64,000 bases of DNA from Ventricola sp051883735 (GCA_051883735.1 JBJEUH010000077.1:4043-68042); one strand, 5' to 3'. Counted from the stretch's first letter, positions 16,477 to 25,839 are shown. The notes: generated by a model from the letters alone, not told the origin. Made by a program: numbers and translations.

Positions 16477-17625
16477 TCAGCCAACTTCCACAATCTCCGT
16501 CCCCTCAATCGCCGCGTCGATGAGCGCCTGCGCATCGAGCTTTTCCTCGGCCCTGCGCACCAGCTCCTTGCGCGGGTGCGTCGCCGGGTGCTTGGGCGTA
16601 AAGACGGTGCAGCAGTCCTCATACGGCAGGGACGAGGTTTCCATCGTGCCGATCTTCTCGGCACGCTCGATGATCTCGCTCTTGTCCATGCCCACGCACG
16701 GCCTGAAGACCGGCATGCTCACCACCTCGTCCGTACAGCCCAGCGCCTCCATCGTCTGGCTGGCCACCTGGCCGATGGACTCGCCGGTGATCAGCGCCTG
16801 CGCGCCGTCCTTGCGGGCCAGGATTTCGGCGATGCGCATCATGTAGCGGCGCATGATCAGCGTCGTGAAGTTCTCCGGGCACTTCTCGTGGATCTGCATC
16901 TGGATCTCGGTAAACGGCACGACGTACACGCGCATTTTGCCGCAGTACTCGCTCAGAATTCTCGCCAGCTCGAGCACCTTTTCCTTCGCGCGCTCGCTGG
17001 TGTACGGGAAGGAGTGATAGTGCACGCAGCACAGCTCCACGCCGCGCTTGGCGATCATGAAGCCCGCCACCGGGCTGTCGATGCCGCCGGAGAGGAGCAG
17101 GCAGGCCTTGCCGTTGGTGCCCATCGGCATGCCGCTGACCGCCATCGTGCGGTCCACGGACAGGTACGCCAGCTTGCGGATCTCGATGGTGATCTCGTGG
17201 TCCGGATGATTCACATCCACCTGCAGATGGGGCACATGATCGAGAATGTAGCCGCCGGCCTCGCGCATGATCGTCGGGGAATCCATCGGATACTGCTTGT
17301 CCGAGCGCTTGGCCAGCACCTTGAAGGTGCCGGTCTTCTTCTCCATCATCTTCGCCGCCTGCGCGCAGATGGCCTCGAAGCTGTCCTTCTCCATCTCGAT
17401 CGCCGGACTCACGGAATGCACGCCGAACACGCGGCTCACGCGGCGGATCGCCTCGTCCTGATCGGTGTAGTCGGACACATAGATGCGACCTTCGCTCAGC
17501 CAGACATGGCCGTGCACCTCCTGCACCGCCGCCTTCACATGATCGACCAGCTTGCGCAGAAAGAACGGGCGGTTCTGGCCCTTGAGGAACACCTCGCCGT
17601 AGCGAACCAGCAAAACCTCTCTCAC
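16477..17625 (-). CDS. thiI: tRNA 4-thiouridine sulfurtransferase ThiI
   Basis: ThiI adenylates and thiolates U8 of tRNA and can supply sulfur for thiamine synthesis. The 382-residue protein has a THUMP domain (about residues 55-165) and a PP-loop ATPase domain with SGGIDSP at 179-185. It lacks the C-terminal rhodanese domain of the E. coli protein, as is common in firmicutes, where the partner desulfurase gives sulfur directly. It lies 3 bases downstream of a cysteine desulfurase gene, which supports that pairing. It ends at a strong terminator. Confidence 0.96.
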   Translation of the reverse strand: MREVLLVRYGEVFLKGQNRPFFLRKLVDHVKAAVQEVHGHVWLSEGRIYVSDYTDQDEAIRRVSRVFGVHSVSPAIEMEKDSFEAICAQAAKMMEKKTGTFKVLAKRSDKQYPMDSPTIMREAGGYILDHVPHLQVDVNHPDHEITIEIRKLAYLSVDRTMAVSGMPMGTNGKACLLLSGGIDSPVAGFMIAKRGVELCCVHYHSFPYTSERAKEKVLELARILSEYCGKMRVYVVPFTEIQMQIHEKCPENFTTLIMRRYMMRIAEILARKDGAQALITGESIGQVASQTMEALGCTDEVVSMPVFRPCVGMDKSEIIERAEKIGTMETSSLPYEDCCTVFTPKHPATHPRKELVRRAEEKLDAQALIDAAIEGTEIVEVG

Positions 17626-17628
17626 GGT

Positions 17629-18783
17629 TTATCTCCTCCTGTATCGGGCGAGCAGCGCCGCGATGGTGGCCATCTGCGCCGCCGCCTCGTCCATCTCGTC
17701 CATCGTGTTGAGCAGGCCCAGGCTGATGCGGATCGTGCCGTCCGCCTGCTCGCCCGTCAGGCCCATCGCCCGGAGCGTCCCGCTCACCTTCTGCTTGTGC
17801 GAGGCGCACGCAGAGCCGGTGGACACCAGCACGCCCGCGCCCTCCAGGGCATTGCGCATCACCTCGCCGCGCACGCCGTCAAAGGATACGCTGAGGATGT
17901 GCGGCGCGGCGTCCGCCTCGTCCGGCATCGGGCCGTTCACCCGCGCGCCCTCGATCTGCGACAGCCGCTGCCACAGCCGCGCCTTCATGGCGCGCATCCG
18001 TTCAATCCCGTCCCGGCTCTCCGCCATCTGCGCGACCGCCTGCCCAAGGCCCAGGATAGCCGGCGCGTTGTAGGTGCCTGAGCGCAGGTTCTTCTCCTGC
18101 CCGCCGCCCGTCAGCTGCGGCGCGAGGCGCACGCCCTTGCGCACGGCCAGCGCGCCCACGCCCTTCGGGCCGTGAATCTTGTGGCCGCTGAGCGCATACA
18201 TGTCCACGCCCATTTTGCCCATGTGCATCGGCACGCGCATGAAGCCCTGCACGCCGTCCACATGCACGCGCACCTTCGGGCTGATCGCGTGCGCGAGCGC
18301 CGACAGCGCCTCGATGGGCTGGATGGCGCCGGTCTCGTTGCTCACCTGCATGCAGGAGACGAGCGCCGTGTTTTCGTCGATCACGTCCCTCGCGGCCTCC
18401 AGGTCCACCAGGCCCCGGCGGTCAATCGGCAGCACGCGCACCTCGATGCCCAGGCGCTCCACGCGGCGGATCGTCTCGCTCACCGCCGGATGCTCGATCG
18501 CGCTGCACACGAAGTTCGCCCCGCTCCCGTGCAGCGTCCCGGCATAGCCCAGGATCGCCAGGTTGTCGCTCTCCGTGCCGCCGGAGGTAAAGAGAATCTC
18601 ATCCTCCTGCGCGCCCAGCTGGGCGGCGATGAGCCTGCGGCAGACGCGCATCCGGCGATCCACATCCACCGCGGGCTTGTACGCGGCGGACGGGTTGAAA
18701 TACGCCTCGCGCATGCAGGCGTCCATCGCGTCGATCACGCTGTCAAACGGGCGCGTCGTCGCGCTGTTGTCCAGATAAATCAA
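17629..18783 (-). CDS. Cysteine desulfurase (NifS/IscS family, ThiI partner)
   Basis: This 384-residue PLP enzyme removes sulfur from cysteine to give alanine and an enzyme persulfide. Lys202 in SGHKIHGPKG should bind PLP, the HVDGVQ aspartate binds the PLP nitrogen, and Cys326 in STGSACASHK is the persulfide-forming cysteine in a short loop. The start is a TTG at 18783 (reading MIYLDNSATT) preceded by an AGAGGGG site. Because it is directly followed by thiI, its main role is probably sulfur supply for tRNA 4-thiouridine, like Bacillus NifZ. No scaffold gene such as iscU is adjacent. Confidence 0.94.
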   Translation of the reverse strand: MIYLDNSATTRPFDSVIDAMDACMREAYFNPSAAYKPAVDVDRRMRVCRRLIAAQLGAQEDEILFTSGGTESDNLAILGYAGTLHGSGANFVCSAIEHPAVSETIRRVERLGIEVRVLPIDRRGLVDLEAARDVIDENTALVSCMQVSNETGAIQPIEALSALAHAISPKVRVHVDGVQGFMRVPMHMGKMGVDMYALSGHKIHGPKGVGALAVRKGVRLAPQLTGGGQEKNLRSGTYNAPAILGLGQAVAQMAESRDGIERMRAMKARLWQRLSQIEGARVNGPMPDEADAAPHILSVSFDGVRGEVMRNALEGAGVLVSTGSACASHKQKVSGTLRAMGLTGEQADGTIRISLGLLNTMDEMDEAAAQMATIAALLARYRRR

Positions 18784-18929
18784 AGCGTTCCCCTCTTTAA
18801 CCAGATCTCAAACCGTCAAAGCGCCGTCAGCCCCGCGGCTTTTCGCCCGAGGCCGACGCTTTGCAAATCGAACGACATAACAAATCTCCAGTACGGCCAG
18901 GCCATGCTGGAGACTCGGGTTTCATCCGT

Positions 18930-19460
18930 TCAGCCCTGATACACGCCGGCCGGTAGATAACGGCGGATCATCCCCACCATCTCCTCGCTCGGCTCGATGA
19001 TGATCATGTTCTTCTGGTTCTCCTTCACATAGTAGAAGTAGAACAGATTGCCGTCCCGGTTGAGGAACCAGTTGCGGCGCTTCACATCCTTCATCGCCAG
19101 GAATTTGCGGAAGCTGTCGTGCGCCACATGGCCGCAGGCGGAGACGTTCGCCACGTTCATGCTGCCCAGCTCCTTGCGCTTGGCGCCGTGCATGACCTTG
19201 GCAAAGTCGAGCGAGCCGTTGGTGAAGGCGTACTCATACTCGATCTTGAAGTTGTCCTTGACAAAGAACATCAGCACCGCCGCGCCAATGCTCAGAAGCG
19301 TCATGAGCACCGTTCCCACATTGAAGGAAACGATCAGCACCTGCAGCATCAGCAGGCCGTACAGGCCAAAGACCACCAGAAACACCCAGCACAGCACATA
19401 CAGCACATTGCCCAGCAGATTATTGCGGCTGACGACGACGTCCTCCTTAAAGCAATCCAT
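18930..19460 (-). CDS. Membrane protein of unknown function (DUF6106-like)
   Basis: The 176-residue protein begins MDCFKEDVVVSRNN, has two adjacent hydrophobic helices (about residues 16-37 and 42-64) and a soluble beta-rich C-terminal half (FKIEYEYAFTNGSLDFAKV, RNWFLNRDGNLFYFYYVK). This layout and the MDCFKE start match DUF6106-type proteins of Clostridia; the function is unknown. The soluble half resembles PH-like membrane-associated domains in its strand pattern, but this is only impression. The ATG at 19460 or the GTG one codon earlier is the start; a GGAGG lies upstream. It has its own promoter. Confidence 0.7.
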   Translation of the reverse strand: MDCFKEDVVVSRNNLLGNVLYVLCWVFLVVFGLYGLLMLQVLIVSFNVGTVLMTLLSIGAAVLMFFVKDNFKIEYEYAFTNGSLDFAKVMHGAKRKELGSMNVANVSACGHVAHDSFRKFLAMKDVKRRNWFLNRDGNLFYFYYVKENQKNMIIIEPSEEMVGMIRRYLPAGVYQG

Positions 19461-19493
19461 CACAGAAAATTCCTCCATCATCAGGGTGGCTTC

Positions 19494-19523
19494 ATTATAC
19501 CACCAAAGCCCTGCAGAGGACAA
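19494..19523 (-). promoter_or_regulatory. SigA promoter (extended -10) of the DUF6106-like gene
   Basis: On the minus strand TTGTCC (19518-19523), an 18-base spacer and TATAAT (19494-19499), preceded by TGG. Transcription would start about 25 bases before the start codon. Confidence 0.7.
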
Positions 19524-19632
19524 GACCCTACGCGCGACTTCGGCCTTCTTTTGCGCCGGTCAAAAGCAGGACTTTGGGCGAAACAGCGCGAATAGAGTGA
19601 TGTTACACTATGCTTCGGAGGTTGTTCAGGAA

Positions 19633-21657
19633 ATGAAATGTCCCAAGTGCGGCGCATGGAACGCGGCGTATCTGCCCAAGTGCACCCGCTGCGGCGCGCC
19701 GCTTGAAGAGAATATACAGAAGCAGCAGCTCCCCTGGGAGGAGGCCATGCACAAAAAGAAGCCCTCGCTTCAGGTCGTGCAGTTTGATCCCGAGGACGAC
19801 ACGCCCGTGCTCCCCACGGCCAGCGGGGACGAAGCGTTTGATCCGGACGATCTCGACCGCGCCGGTCTCGCCGACGAGATCGAGGCGCTCAAGGCCCGAC
19901 GCGAGGAGGGCAGCCGCCGCCTCGCCCAGATGAAGGATCAGGCAGGCCGCGTGCGCCGCTCCATCCAGGAGGCGCAGATCGTCCGCCCCGTGCCGGAGGC
20001 CAGCGACCGCCCGGCCTACGACGGCGACAGCGTGGTCATCCGCCGCCGCCAGCAGGCGCGTCAGGCGCAGTATGCCGAGAACCTGCGTGAGGACGAACCG
20101 CAGCAGGAGGAGGCCGCCGCCGCGCCGGGCGGCTACGAGAGCTACGGCTACTTTGGCGATTCCGCCGAGCCCCCGCTGACCTATGTGGACGACGACGCCG
20201 ACGCGCCCATCTATTACGACGGCTACACGCCGGACTCCGGCGATCAGGGCGCGCTGACGGACAAGGAATACATGCCCCGCCGCATCCAGACCCGCACCGC
20301 ACGCGAGGACGCCTACGAGGTGCTGGGCACGGGCAAGCGCAAAAAGAACCGCGCCGCAAGGCTCGTGCTGACGCTGCTCGTCGTGCTCGTGTGCTGCGCG
20401 CTGGTCGGCGCGGGCGGCGTTCTGGCGGCGCGCCACTTCGTGCTCTCCCAGGGCATGCAGGTTCGCAGGGACAACGAGACGAATATCGTCGTCAGCGAGA
20501 CCACGGTCGACGGCATGCCCGCCCACACGCTGACCATCTACGGCAAGGAGAACGCGACCGTCTACCTGCGCGAGATGCAGTCCACCTACGTCATCGCGGA
20601 CGGCAAGGTCGAGGTGACCGTGCCGGACTACATGTGGTACGACACGGAGTCCTCCACCTATGCCACGCCGGTGGAGACCGACACGATGGACGTGACCATC
20701 ACCCCGTTCATCCGCTATTCTCAGGAGGGCGACCAGTACCAGCTCGATCCCATCGAGTTCACCGTCGACGTGCCGCTCTCCCCGATCTATCTGCTCAAGC
20801 CGACGACCATGCACGCGGAGGTCGGCGTATCCATCTATGAGGTGAGCATCAACGTGCAGAAGGGCTCCACCGTCATCATCGACGGCACGAATGTCTCCAC
20901 CCTCATCCGCGAGACCGGCAACGTCTCCAAAAACGTGCAGGTGCTGCCCGTGGGCGACAACACCATCTCCATCTCCGTCAAGAGCAAATACTGCCGGGAG
21001 AACAAGATGGAGGTGACGCTCTACCGCGCGCCGCAGGAAATCCCGCTGGAGCTGGACGCGACGGTTCTGGTCGAGTGGAACTACGAGCCCATCACCAACG
21101 AAAAATATGAGGCGGCGACCGAGGAGGAGCGCGCCGCGATGCAGCGCCCGTCCATCAGCGGCTCCACGCTGCCGGGCGCGACCATCACCGTCGAATTCCC
21201 GCACGAAAACCTCAAGGTCGATCCCGCGACCGGCAGCTTCAGCTTCACCCCGCTGTTCTCCAAGCTGGGCAACAACGACGTGGTCATCCGCGCCTCCTAT
21301 GAGGGCAAGGCGGATTCCGTCATCACCCACACGGTCTACTACATGCCCAACGCGGACATCTACACCCGCCGCGCGTGGGATCTGGATTCCCAGTACACTG
21401 ACCTGATCAACTACATCAACATCCGCAAGGGCACGATCTACACCGGCACGGGCACGGTCGAGCGCATCATCAGCACCACGCCGCAGATGGCCATCATGAA
21501 CATCGGCTCGGAGACGTTTGAAAAGCTGGTCATGATCGAAAACAGCTCAAAGACGACCTGGGAAGTCGGCACAAAGTACAAGATTTACGGCGACGCCTAC
21601 GGCCTGTACGACAACATGCCGCGCCTCACCGTCCGCTACACCTATCTCGCCGAATAA
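19633..21657 (+). CDS. Zinc-ribbon, single-pass membrane protein with large extracytoplasmic region
   Basis: The 674-residue protein starts with a zinc ribbon, MKCPKCGAWN and CTRCGAPL, giving two CxxC pairs in the first 24 residues. A charged, low-complexity cytoplasmic part of about 210 residues follows, rich in glutamate, arginine and tyrosine, then one membrane helix (about residues 239-262, ARLVLTLLVVLVCCALVGAGG). The remaining 410 residues should be outside the cell and look like several beta-sandwich repeats (HTLTIYGKENATVYL, ITISVK-like strands). The start ATG has GGAGG 11 bases upstream. No function is recognised; a zinc-responsive or structural envelope role is possible. It is divergent from the DUF6106-like gene. 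Confidence 0.75.
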   Translation: MKCPKCGAWNAAYLPKCTRCGAPLEENIQKQQLPWEEAMHKKKPSLQVVQFDPEDDTPVLPTASGDEAFDPDDLDRAGLADEIEALKARREEGSRRLAQMKDQAGRVRRSIQEAQIVRPVPEASDRPAYDGDSVVIRRRQQARQAQYAENLREDEPQQEEAAAAPGGYESYGYFGDSAEPPLTYVDDDADAPIYYDGYTPDSGDQGALTDKEYMPRRIQTRTAREDAYEVLGTGKRKKNRAARLVLTLLVVLVCCALVGAGGVLAARHFVLSQGMQVRRDNETNIVVSETTVDGMPAHTLTIYGKENATVYLREMQSTYVIADGKVEVTVPDYMWYDTESSTYATPVETDTMDVTITPFIRYSQEGDQYQLDPIEFTVDVPLSPIYLLKPTTMHAEVGVSIYEVSINVQKGSTVIIDGTNVSTLIRETGNVSKNVQVLPVGDNTISISVKSKYCRENKMEVTLYRAPQEIPLELDATVLVEWNYEPITNEKYEAATEEERAAMQRPSISGSTLPGATITVEFPHENLKVDPATGSFSFTPLFSKLGNNDVVIRASYEGKADSVITHTVYYMPNADIYTRRAWDLDSQYTDLINYINIRKGTIYTGTGTVERIISTTPQMAIMNIGSETFEKLVMIENSSKTTWEVGTKYKIYGDAYGLYDNMPRLTVRYTYLAE

Positions 21658-21663
21658 TCAGTC

Positions 21664-21695
21664 AAAAACAGCTTCCGAGTCCCGGAAGCTGTTTT
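21664..21695 (+). terminator. Intrinsic terminator after the zinc-ribbon membrane gene
   Basis: AACAGCTTCCG-AGTCC-CGGAAGCTGTT forms an 11-bp hairpin followed by TT and flanked by A residues on the left. It lies 7 bases after the stop and 31 bases before the next start codon. Confidence 0.85.
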
Positions 21696-21725
21696 CCCAT
21701 GGAGAACCTGTACGGAGAAACATGT

Positions 21726-22949
21726 ATGCAGCATCTTCTTGACAGCATGCGCTTCCTGTGCGACGAAACGCGCATGCTTTCCGGCCTCACCGTCGTCTAC
21801 GGCACCAGCCGGGAGAGCGAGTCGGCGCTCTATGGCCGCGCGCAGGAGGCCGCGCTTGAAAACGGGCAGTTCGTCCCCTGCGAGCGCCCGCTCGAGGCGC
21901 GCAGCATCTTCGACCTCGCGTCGCTGACCAAGCTCTTCACCTCGGTGATGACGATGATCCTCGTGGAGCGCGGAGCGCTCCGCCTAGACGAGTATGTCGG
22001 CGAAATCGACGCACGCTTTGCGCATCTGAGCGGTGTAACCGTCTTTGATACGCTGTGCTACCGCGTCTGCCTGCAGACGCCCGGCCGGATTGACGGCGCG
22101 CCCAGCCGCGACGAGGGGCTGCGCCGCCTCTTTGACGTGCGCGTCGCGCCCTCGCCCGCCGTGCGCATCTATTCGGACATCAACGCCATGGTGATCAAAT
22201 ATGTGATCGAGGCCAAAACCGGCCTGCCGTTTTACGATGCGATCAGGACATTCATCCTTGCGCCCGCCGGAATGCGCGAGACGTATGCCGCCGTGCCGGA
22301 GGAGGAAAAGCCACGCTGCGTCTGCTACAATTACGAGCACCGCATCGCGGGCGACCGCTACATCCTGCGCACGGACACGCCGCCGGGCACGCCGCACGAT
22401 CCCAAGGCGCTGCTGCTGTCGGAGGGCGGCCAGGATCTCTGCGGCCACGCGGGGCTGTTCTCCACCCGGCAGGACATGGCGCGCTTTGCGCAGGCGCTGC
22501 TGTGCGGCGAGCTCATTTCGCGCGCGTCGCTCGAGGCGATCGCCACGGACCGCACGCTGCGCCGAAACGCGGACGGCACCTACCGCCAGCCGCTGGGCTT
22601 TCTGTGCTTCACCAAGCATCCCGAGCAGCGTCTCAGTGAGGTGCCCGCGTACATGGGCGCGCACGCGCTGGGCATCAGCGGCTTCACCGGCAATCATCTG
22701 GCGCTCGATCCGGAGCTGGATTGCTTCGAGGTGTTTCTGGGCAACCGCTGTCACGCCCGCGTCTCGCACATCACGCCGCCGGACGGCGTGGCGCTCTCCC
22801 ATTACGGGCTTGACGAAAAAGGCGCGGGCCTCGTTCCCTGGCCGGACGGCCGGAAGGTGCCCACGTCTGCAAAATATGTGTATTTGAAGGACGCATGCCT
22901 GCACGAACCCATCGCGCAGCGCATGCGCCGCCTGGGATGGCTCGCGTAA
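21726..22949 (+). CDS. Serine hydrolase of the beta-lactamase/DD-peptidase superfamily
   Basis: The 407-residue protein has the active-site SLTK at residues 66-69 (FDLASLTKLF), a Y-S-D motif (RIYSDINAM, about 149-153) and a late HALGISGFTGNHL segment, the layout of class C-like serine hydrolases. It has no signal peptide or membrane helix, so it is probably cytosolic or leaderless. Substrate unknown; esterase or peptidase activity is more likely than antibiotic resistance. The ATG at 21726 is preceded by GGAG at 8 bases; an ATG nine codons earlier lacks a site and lies next to the terminator hairpin. Confidence 0.87.
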   Translation: MQHLLDSMRFLCDETRMLSGLTVVYGTSRESESALYGRAQEAALENGQFVPCERPLEARSIFDLASLTKLFTSVMTMILVERGALRLDEYVGEIDARFAHLSGVTVFDTLCYRVCLQTPGRIDGAPSRDEGLRRLFDVRVAPSPAVRIYSDINAMVIKYVIEAKTGLPFYDAIRTFILAPAGMRETYAAVPEEEKPRCVCYNYEHRIAGDRYILRTDTPPGTPHDPKALLLSEGGQDLCGHAGLFSTRQDMARFAQALLCGELISRASLEAIATDRTLRRNADGTYRQPLGFLCFTKHPEQRLSEVPAYMGAHALGISGFTGNHLALDPELDCFEVFLGNRCHARVSHITPPDGVALSHYGLDEKGAGLVPWPDGRKVPTSAKYVYLKDACLHEPIAQRMRRLGWLA

Positions 22950-22988
22950 GACGCGGGCCTTTTTTGGGCTGCCGCCTAAATCTGTTCT

Positions 22989-23050
22989 CGGGGACGCCGT
23001 CCCCGAACCCCTGCTGGGGATTTCATCCCCAGACCCCTTCTTCGCTCCGC
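22989..23050. repeat. Palindromic intergenic repeat (family 3, copy 1)
   Basis: Two consecutive palindromes, GGGGACGCCGTCCCC and CTGGGGATTTCATCCCCAG, are followed by AGACCCCTTCTTCGCTCCGC. The second palindrome plus tail recurs in diverged form at 44446-44485. The element lies between the convergent serine hydrolase and lysA genes; no gene is present in this 120-base gap. Confidence 0.7.
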
Positions 23051-23072
23051 GGCGCTCAGCCGAAGCATTGCG

Positions 23073-24335
23073 TCAGAACTTGAAATCCGTGAAATCGAAC
23101 GTCGCGAAATAGTCCGCGGGCGTTTCCGCGCGGCGGATCAGCTTCGCGCTGCCGTCCTCCTGAAGGAGGATTTCCGCGCTGCGCAGCTTGCCGTTGTAGT
23201 TGTAGCCCATGGAGAAGCCGTGCGCGCCGGTGTCGTGGATGTAGAGCAGGTCGCCGCGGTCGATCTTCGGCAGTCTGCGGTCGATGGCAAACTTGTCGTT
23301 GTTCTCGCACAGGCTGCCCACCACGTCGTAGACGTGATCGCAGGGCGCATGCTCCTTGCCCAGCACGGTGATGTGATGGTATGCGCCGTACATCGCCGGG
23401 CGCATGAGGTTGCAGGCGCAGGCGTCCACGCCGATGTACTCCTTGTAGGTGTGCTTCTCGTGGCGGGCGGTCGTCACCAGCGCGCCGTTGGAGGCGAGCA
23501 TGAAGCGGCCCAGCTCCGTGCACAGGCGCACGTCGCCCATGCCCGCCGGCACGAGCACCTCCTCATACGCCTTGCGCACGCCCTCGCCGATCGCTGCGAT
23601 GTCGTTCTCCTCCTCCTCCGGGCGGTACGCGATGCCCACGCCGCCGGAGAGGTTGATCAGCGCGATATGCGCGCCGGTCTCGCGGTGCAGCTCCACCGCC
23701 GTCTCAAACAGAATGCGCGCCAGCATCGGATAGTAGGCGTTGGTCAGCGTGTTGGACGCCAGGAACGCGTGCAGGCCAAAGTGCTTTGCGCCCTTCTGCA
23801 TCAGCGTCCGGTAGGCCTGCGCGAGCTGCGCGCGGGTCATGCCGTACTTGGCGTCCTTGGGCTGATCCATGATCCTGTTGCCGATGGCAAACTCTCCGCC
23901 AGGATTGAAGCGGCAGGACACCAGCTCCGGGACGCCGCCGCAGCCCTCCTCCAGCGTCTCAATCAGCGTGTAATCGTCCAGATTGATGATGCCCTCCAGG
24001 CTGTCCGCCAGCGCGAATTCGCTCGCCTCCGTCTCGTTGGAGGAGAACATGATCTCCTCGCCGTGAAAGCCGCAGGCGCGAGCAAGCATCAGCTCGGTGT
24101 CCGAGGAGCAGTCCACGCCGCAGCCTTCCTCGCGCAGGATGCTCAGGATGAACGGGTTGGGCGTCGCCTTCACGGCGAAGTATTCCCTAAAGCCCCTGTT
24201 CCAGGCGAACGCCTTGTTCAGCGCGCGGGCCGTGCGGCGGATGCCCGCCTCGTCATAGATATGAAACGGCGTGGGAAATTCTCCGGCAATCTCCTTCGCC
24301 TGTTCAAGCGTGATAAACGGTTTCTTCTCGCTCAT
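23073..24335 (-). CDS. lysA: Diaminopimelate decarboxylase
   Basis: This 420-residue fold-type III PLP enzyme decarboxylates meso-diaminopimelate to lysine. The PLP lysine is Lys56 in EYFAVKATPNP; the glycine-rich INLSGGVGIAYRPEE and the dimer-active-site VGSLCENNDKFAIDR motif match the family. It is more distant from the Bacillus enzyme than usual, and related decarboxylases for other amino acids cannot be fully excluded. The ATG at 24335 (MSEKKPFITL) follows an AGAGG site. It is monocistronic, with a consensus promoter at 24391-24419. Confidence 0.88.
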   Translation of the reverse strand: MSEKKPFITLEQAKEIAGEFPTPFHIYDEAGIRRTARALNKAFAWNRGFREYFAVKATPNPFILSILREEGCGVDCSSDTELMLARACGFHGEEIMFSSNETEASEFALADSLEGIINLDDYTLIETLEEGCGGVPELVSCRFNPGGEFAIGNRIMDQPKDAKYGMTRAQLAQAYRTLMQKGAKHFGLHAFLASNTLTNAYYPMLARILFETAVELHRETGAHIALINLSGGVGIAYRPEEEENDIAAIGEGVRKAYEEVLVPAGMGDVRLCTELGRFMLASNGALVTTARHEKHTYKEYIGVDACACNLMRPAMYGAYHHITVLGKEHAPCDHVYDVVGSLCENNDKFAIDRRLPKIDRGDLLYIHDTGAHGFSMGYNYNGKLRSAEILLQEDGSAKLIRRAETPADYFATFDFTDFKF

Positions 24336-24390
24336 ATGTACGCCTCTTTCCCCCGCCGGGCGGGCAGGGATATGAAAAATTACATTCCCC

Positions 24391-24419
24391 ACTATACAGA
24401 TGCATCGTTCCCTTGTCAA
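24391..24419 (-). promoter_or_regulatory. SigA promoter of lysA
   Basis: On the minus strand TTGACA (24414-24419), 17-base spacer and TATAGT (24391-24396). The start of transcription would be near 24384, leaving a leader of about 49 nt, too short for a lysine riboswitch. Confidence 0.85.
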
Positions 24420-24430
24420 GATCAAAGATC

Positions 24431-24467
24431 AGGAAAATAAGGAGAGGCGCGTCATCCGCGTCTCTCC
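24431..24467 (-). terminator. Intrinsic terminator overlapping the tadA stop
   Basis: GGAGAGACGCG-GATGA-CGCGCCTCTCC forms a hairpin (one mismatch) followed by TTATTTTCC on the minus strand. The tadA stop codon (24452) is in the loop. Confidence 0.8.
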
Positions 24468-24898
24468 TCAAAAAAGCCGTCAAGGATTTCCTGGCATTCG
24501 TCCTCGAGCAGGCCGCCCATGCACGCAATCCGTCTGCCGAACGCCGGGTCCTCCGGAATGGCATAGACGCTGCCCGCGCAGCCGGCCGTCCCGTCCGCCG
24601 CGCCGTAGTAGACGCCGCCCAGCTCCGCCATCACGATCGCACCCGCGCACATGGGACACGGCTCCAGCGTCACATACAGCGTGCAGTCTGTCAGCCGCCG
24701 GCGGCCGAGCCGCTTCGCCGCGCGCCGGATGGCCAGCACCTCGGCGTGCGCCGTGGGATCGCCCGTCGCCTCGCGCTCGTTGTGTGCCGAGGCGACCGCC
24801 TCGCCGTCGCAGACCACGACCGCGCCGACCGGCACCTCGCCCAGCTCAAGCGCCCGCTTCGCCTCCTCCAGCGCCAGGCGCATGTACTGCGCGCGCAC
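24452..24898 (-). CDS. tadA: tRNA adenosine(34) deaminase
   Basis: TadA converts A34 to inosine in tRNA-Arg(ACG). The 148-residue protein has the zinc-binding HAE motif at residues 51-53 and PCPMC with Cys81 and Cys84, with the catalytic glutamate in HAE. Length is normal. The start is probably the GTG at 24898, one base after the degV stop, though an ATG at codon 6 is possible. A terminator follows. Confidence 0.94.
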   Translation of the reverse strand: MRAQYMRLALEEAKRALELGEVPVGAVVVCDGEAVASAHNEREATGDPTAHAEVLAIRRAAKRLGRRRLTDCTLYVTLEPCPMCAGAIVMAELGGVYYGAADGTAGCAGSVYAIPEDPAFGRRIACMGGLLEDECQEILDGFFEERRG

Positions 24899-24899
24899 C

Positions 24900-25772
24900 T
24901 CAGCCCCTGTCCTTCCCTCTGAAGAATACCGCTACCGTGCCCGGGCCGGAATGGCTGCCGATGACCGGGCCGACCTGGCTGAGCACGATCTTCTCCGGAT
25001 CGCAGCCGACCATCTCCACCAGCTTCTGCTTGACGAACAGCGCGTCCTCCTCGCAGTCGCCGTGGCTGATGAAGACCATCTGATCCTTCGCGCCCTCCAG
25101 CTCGATCATCTTCTGCACCATGGCCTTGAGCGCCTGATGGCGTCCGCGCACCTTGCTGCGCGCGATCAGCTTGCCCTCCTCGTTCACATGCAGCACCGGC
25201 TTGATGCTGAGCATGGAGCCGAAGAACGCCGCGGACGGCGAGCAGCGACCGCCGCGCTTCAGGAAATTCAGATCGTCCACCGTGAACCAGGACGCGTAAT
25301 TCTGGATGCGCGCGCTGATCCACGCCGCGTTCTCATGAATGTCCATGCCCGCGTCCCGGTTGCAAAGCGCGTCGCAGACCATCATGCCCTGGCCCGCGCT
25401 GGCATTGAGCGTGTCGATCACCTCGATCACCGCGTCCGGGATCTCCTCCAGCACCATATCGCGCGCCAGGCAGGCGGAGGCGTATGTGCCGGAGAGACCG
25501 GAGGAGAAGACCAGGCACAGCACCTGTTCCCCGTTTTTCACATGCTTCAAAAAGACCTCCTGCCACTGCGCCGGCGGAACCTGCGAGGTCGTGCTCGTCT
25601 CGCCCGCGCGCAGGCGGTCGTAATACGCGTGCACCGCCGCCTCGTCGTCGATGGGCTGCGGCTTCGTCTCGCCGCCCATGGTGTAGCACAGTGGCACAAT
25701 TTCAAACTGCTCGTACGCCTTGATGAACTTCGGATTCAGGTCGCAGCAGGAATCCGTGATGATCGTATACAT
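24900..25772 (-). CDS. DegV family fatty-acid-binding protein
   Basis: This 290-residue protein starts MYTIITDSCCDLNP, the DegV signature, and continues with STTSQVPPAQW and the lipid-pocket segment SSGLSGTYASA. DegV (FakB-type) proteins bind a fatty acid that FakA phosphorylates for phospholipid synthesis; no fakA is nearby. The ATG at 25772 has a strong GGGGAGG upstream; further in-frame sequence upstream is intergenic. It is followed directly by tadA. Confidence 0.93.
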   Translation of the reverse strand: MYTIITDSCCDLNPKFIKAYEQFEIVPLCYTMGGETKPQPIDDEAAVHAYYDRLRAGETSTTSQVPPAQWQEVFLKHVKNGEQVLCLVFSSGLSGTYASACLARDMVLEEIPDAVIEVIDTLNASAGQGMMVCDALCNRDAGMDIHENAAWISARIQNYASWFTVDDLNFLKRGGRCSPSAAFFGSMLSIKPVLHVNEEGKLIARSKVRGRHQALKAMVQKMIELEGAKDQMVFISHGDCEEDALFVKQKLVEMVGCDPEKIVLSQVGPVIGSHSGPGTVAVFFRGKDRG

Positions 25773-25839
25773 GAATATTCCTCCCCTGTCATACGCTGCG
25801 TATCGTATCGAATGGTGTTTGCGCCGCAGGTATGCTGTT

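Noticed and set aside
24336..24384. Lysine riboswitch upstream of lysA
   Set aside because: The leader from the consensus promoter is only about 49 nt, too short for that riboswitch.
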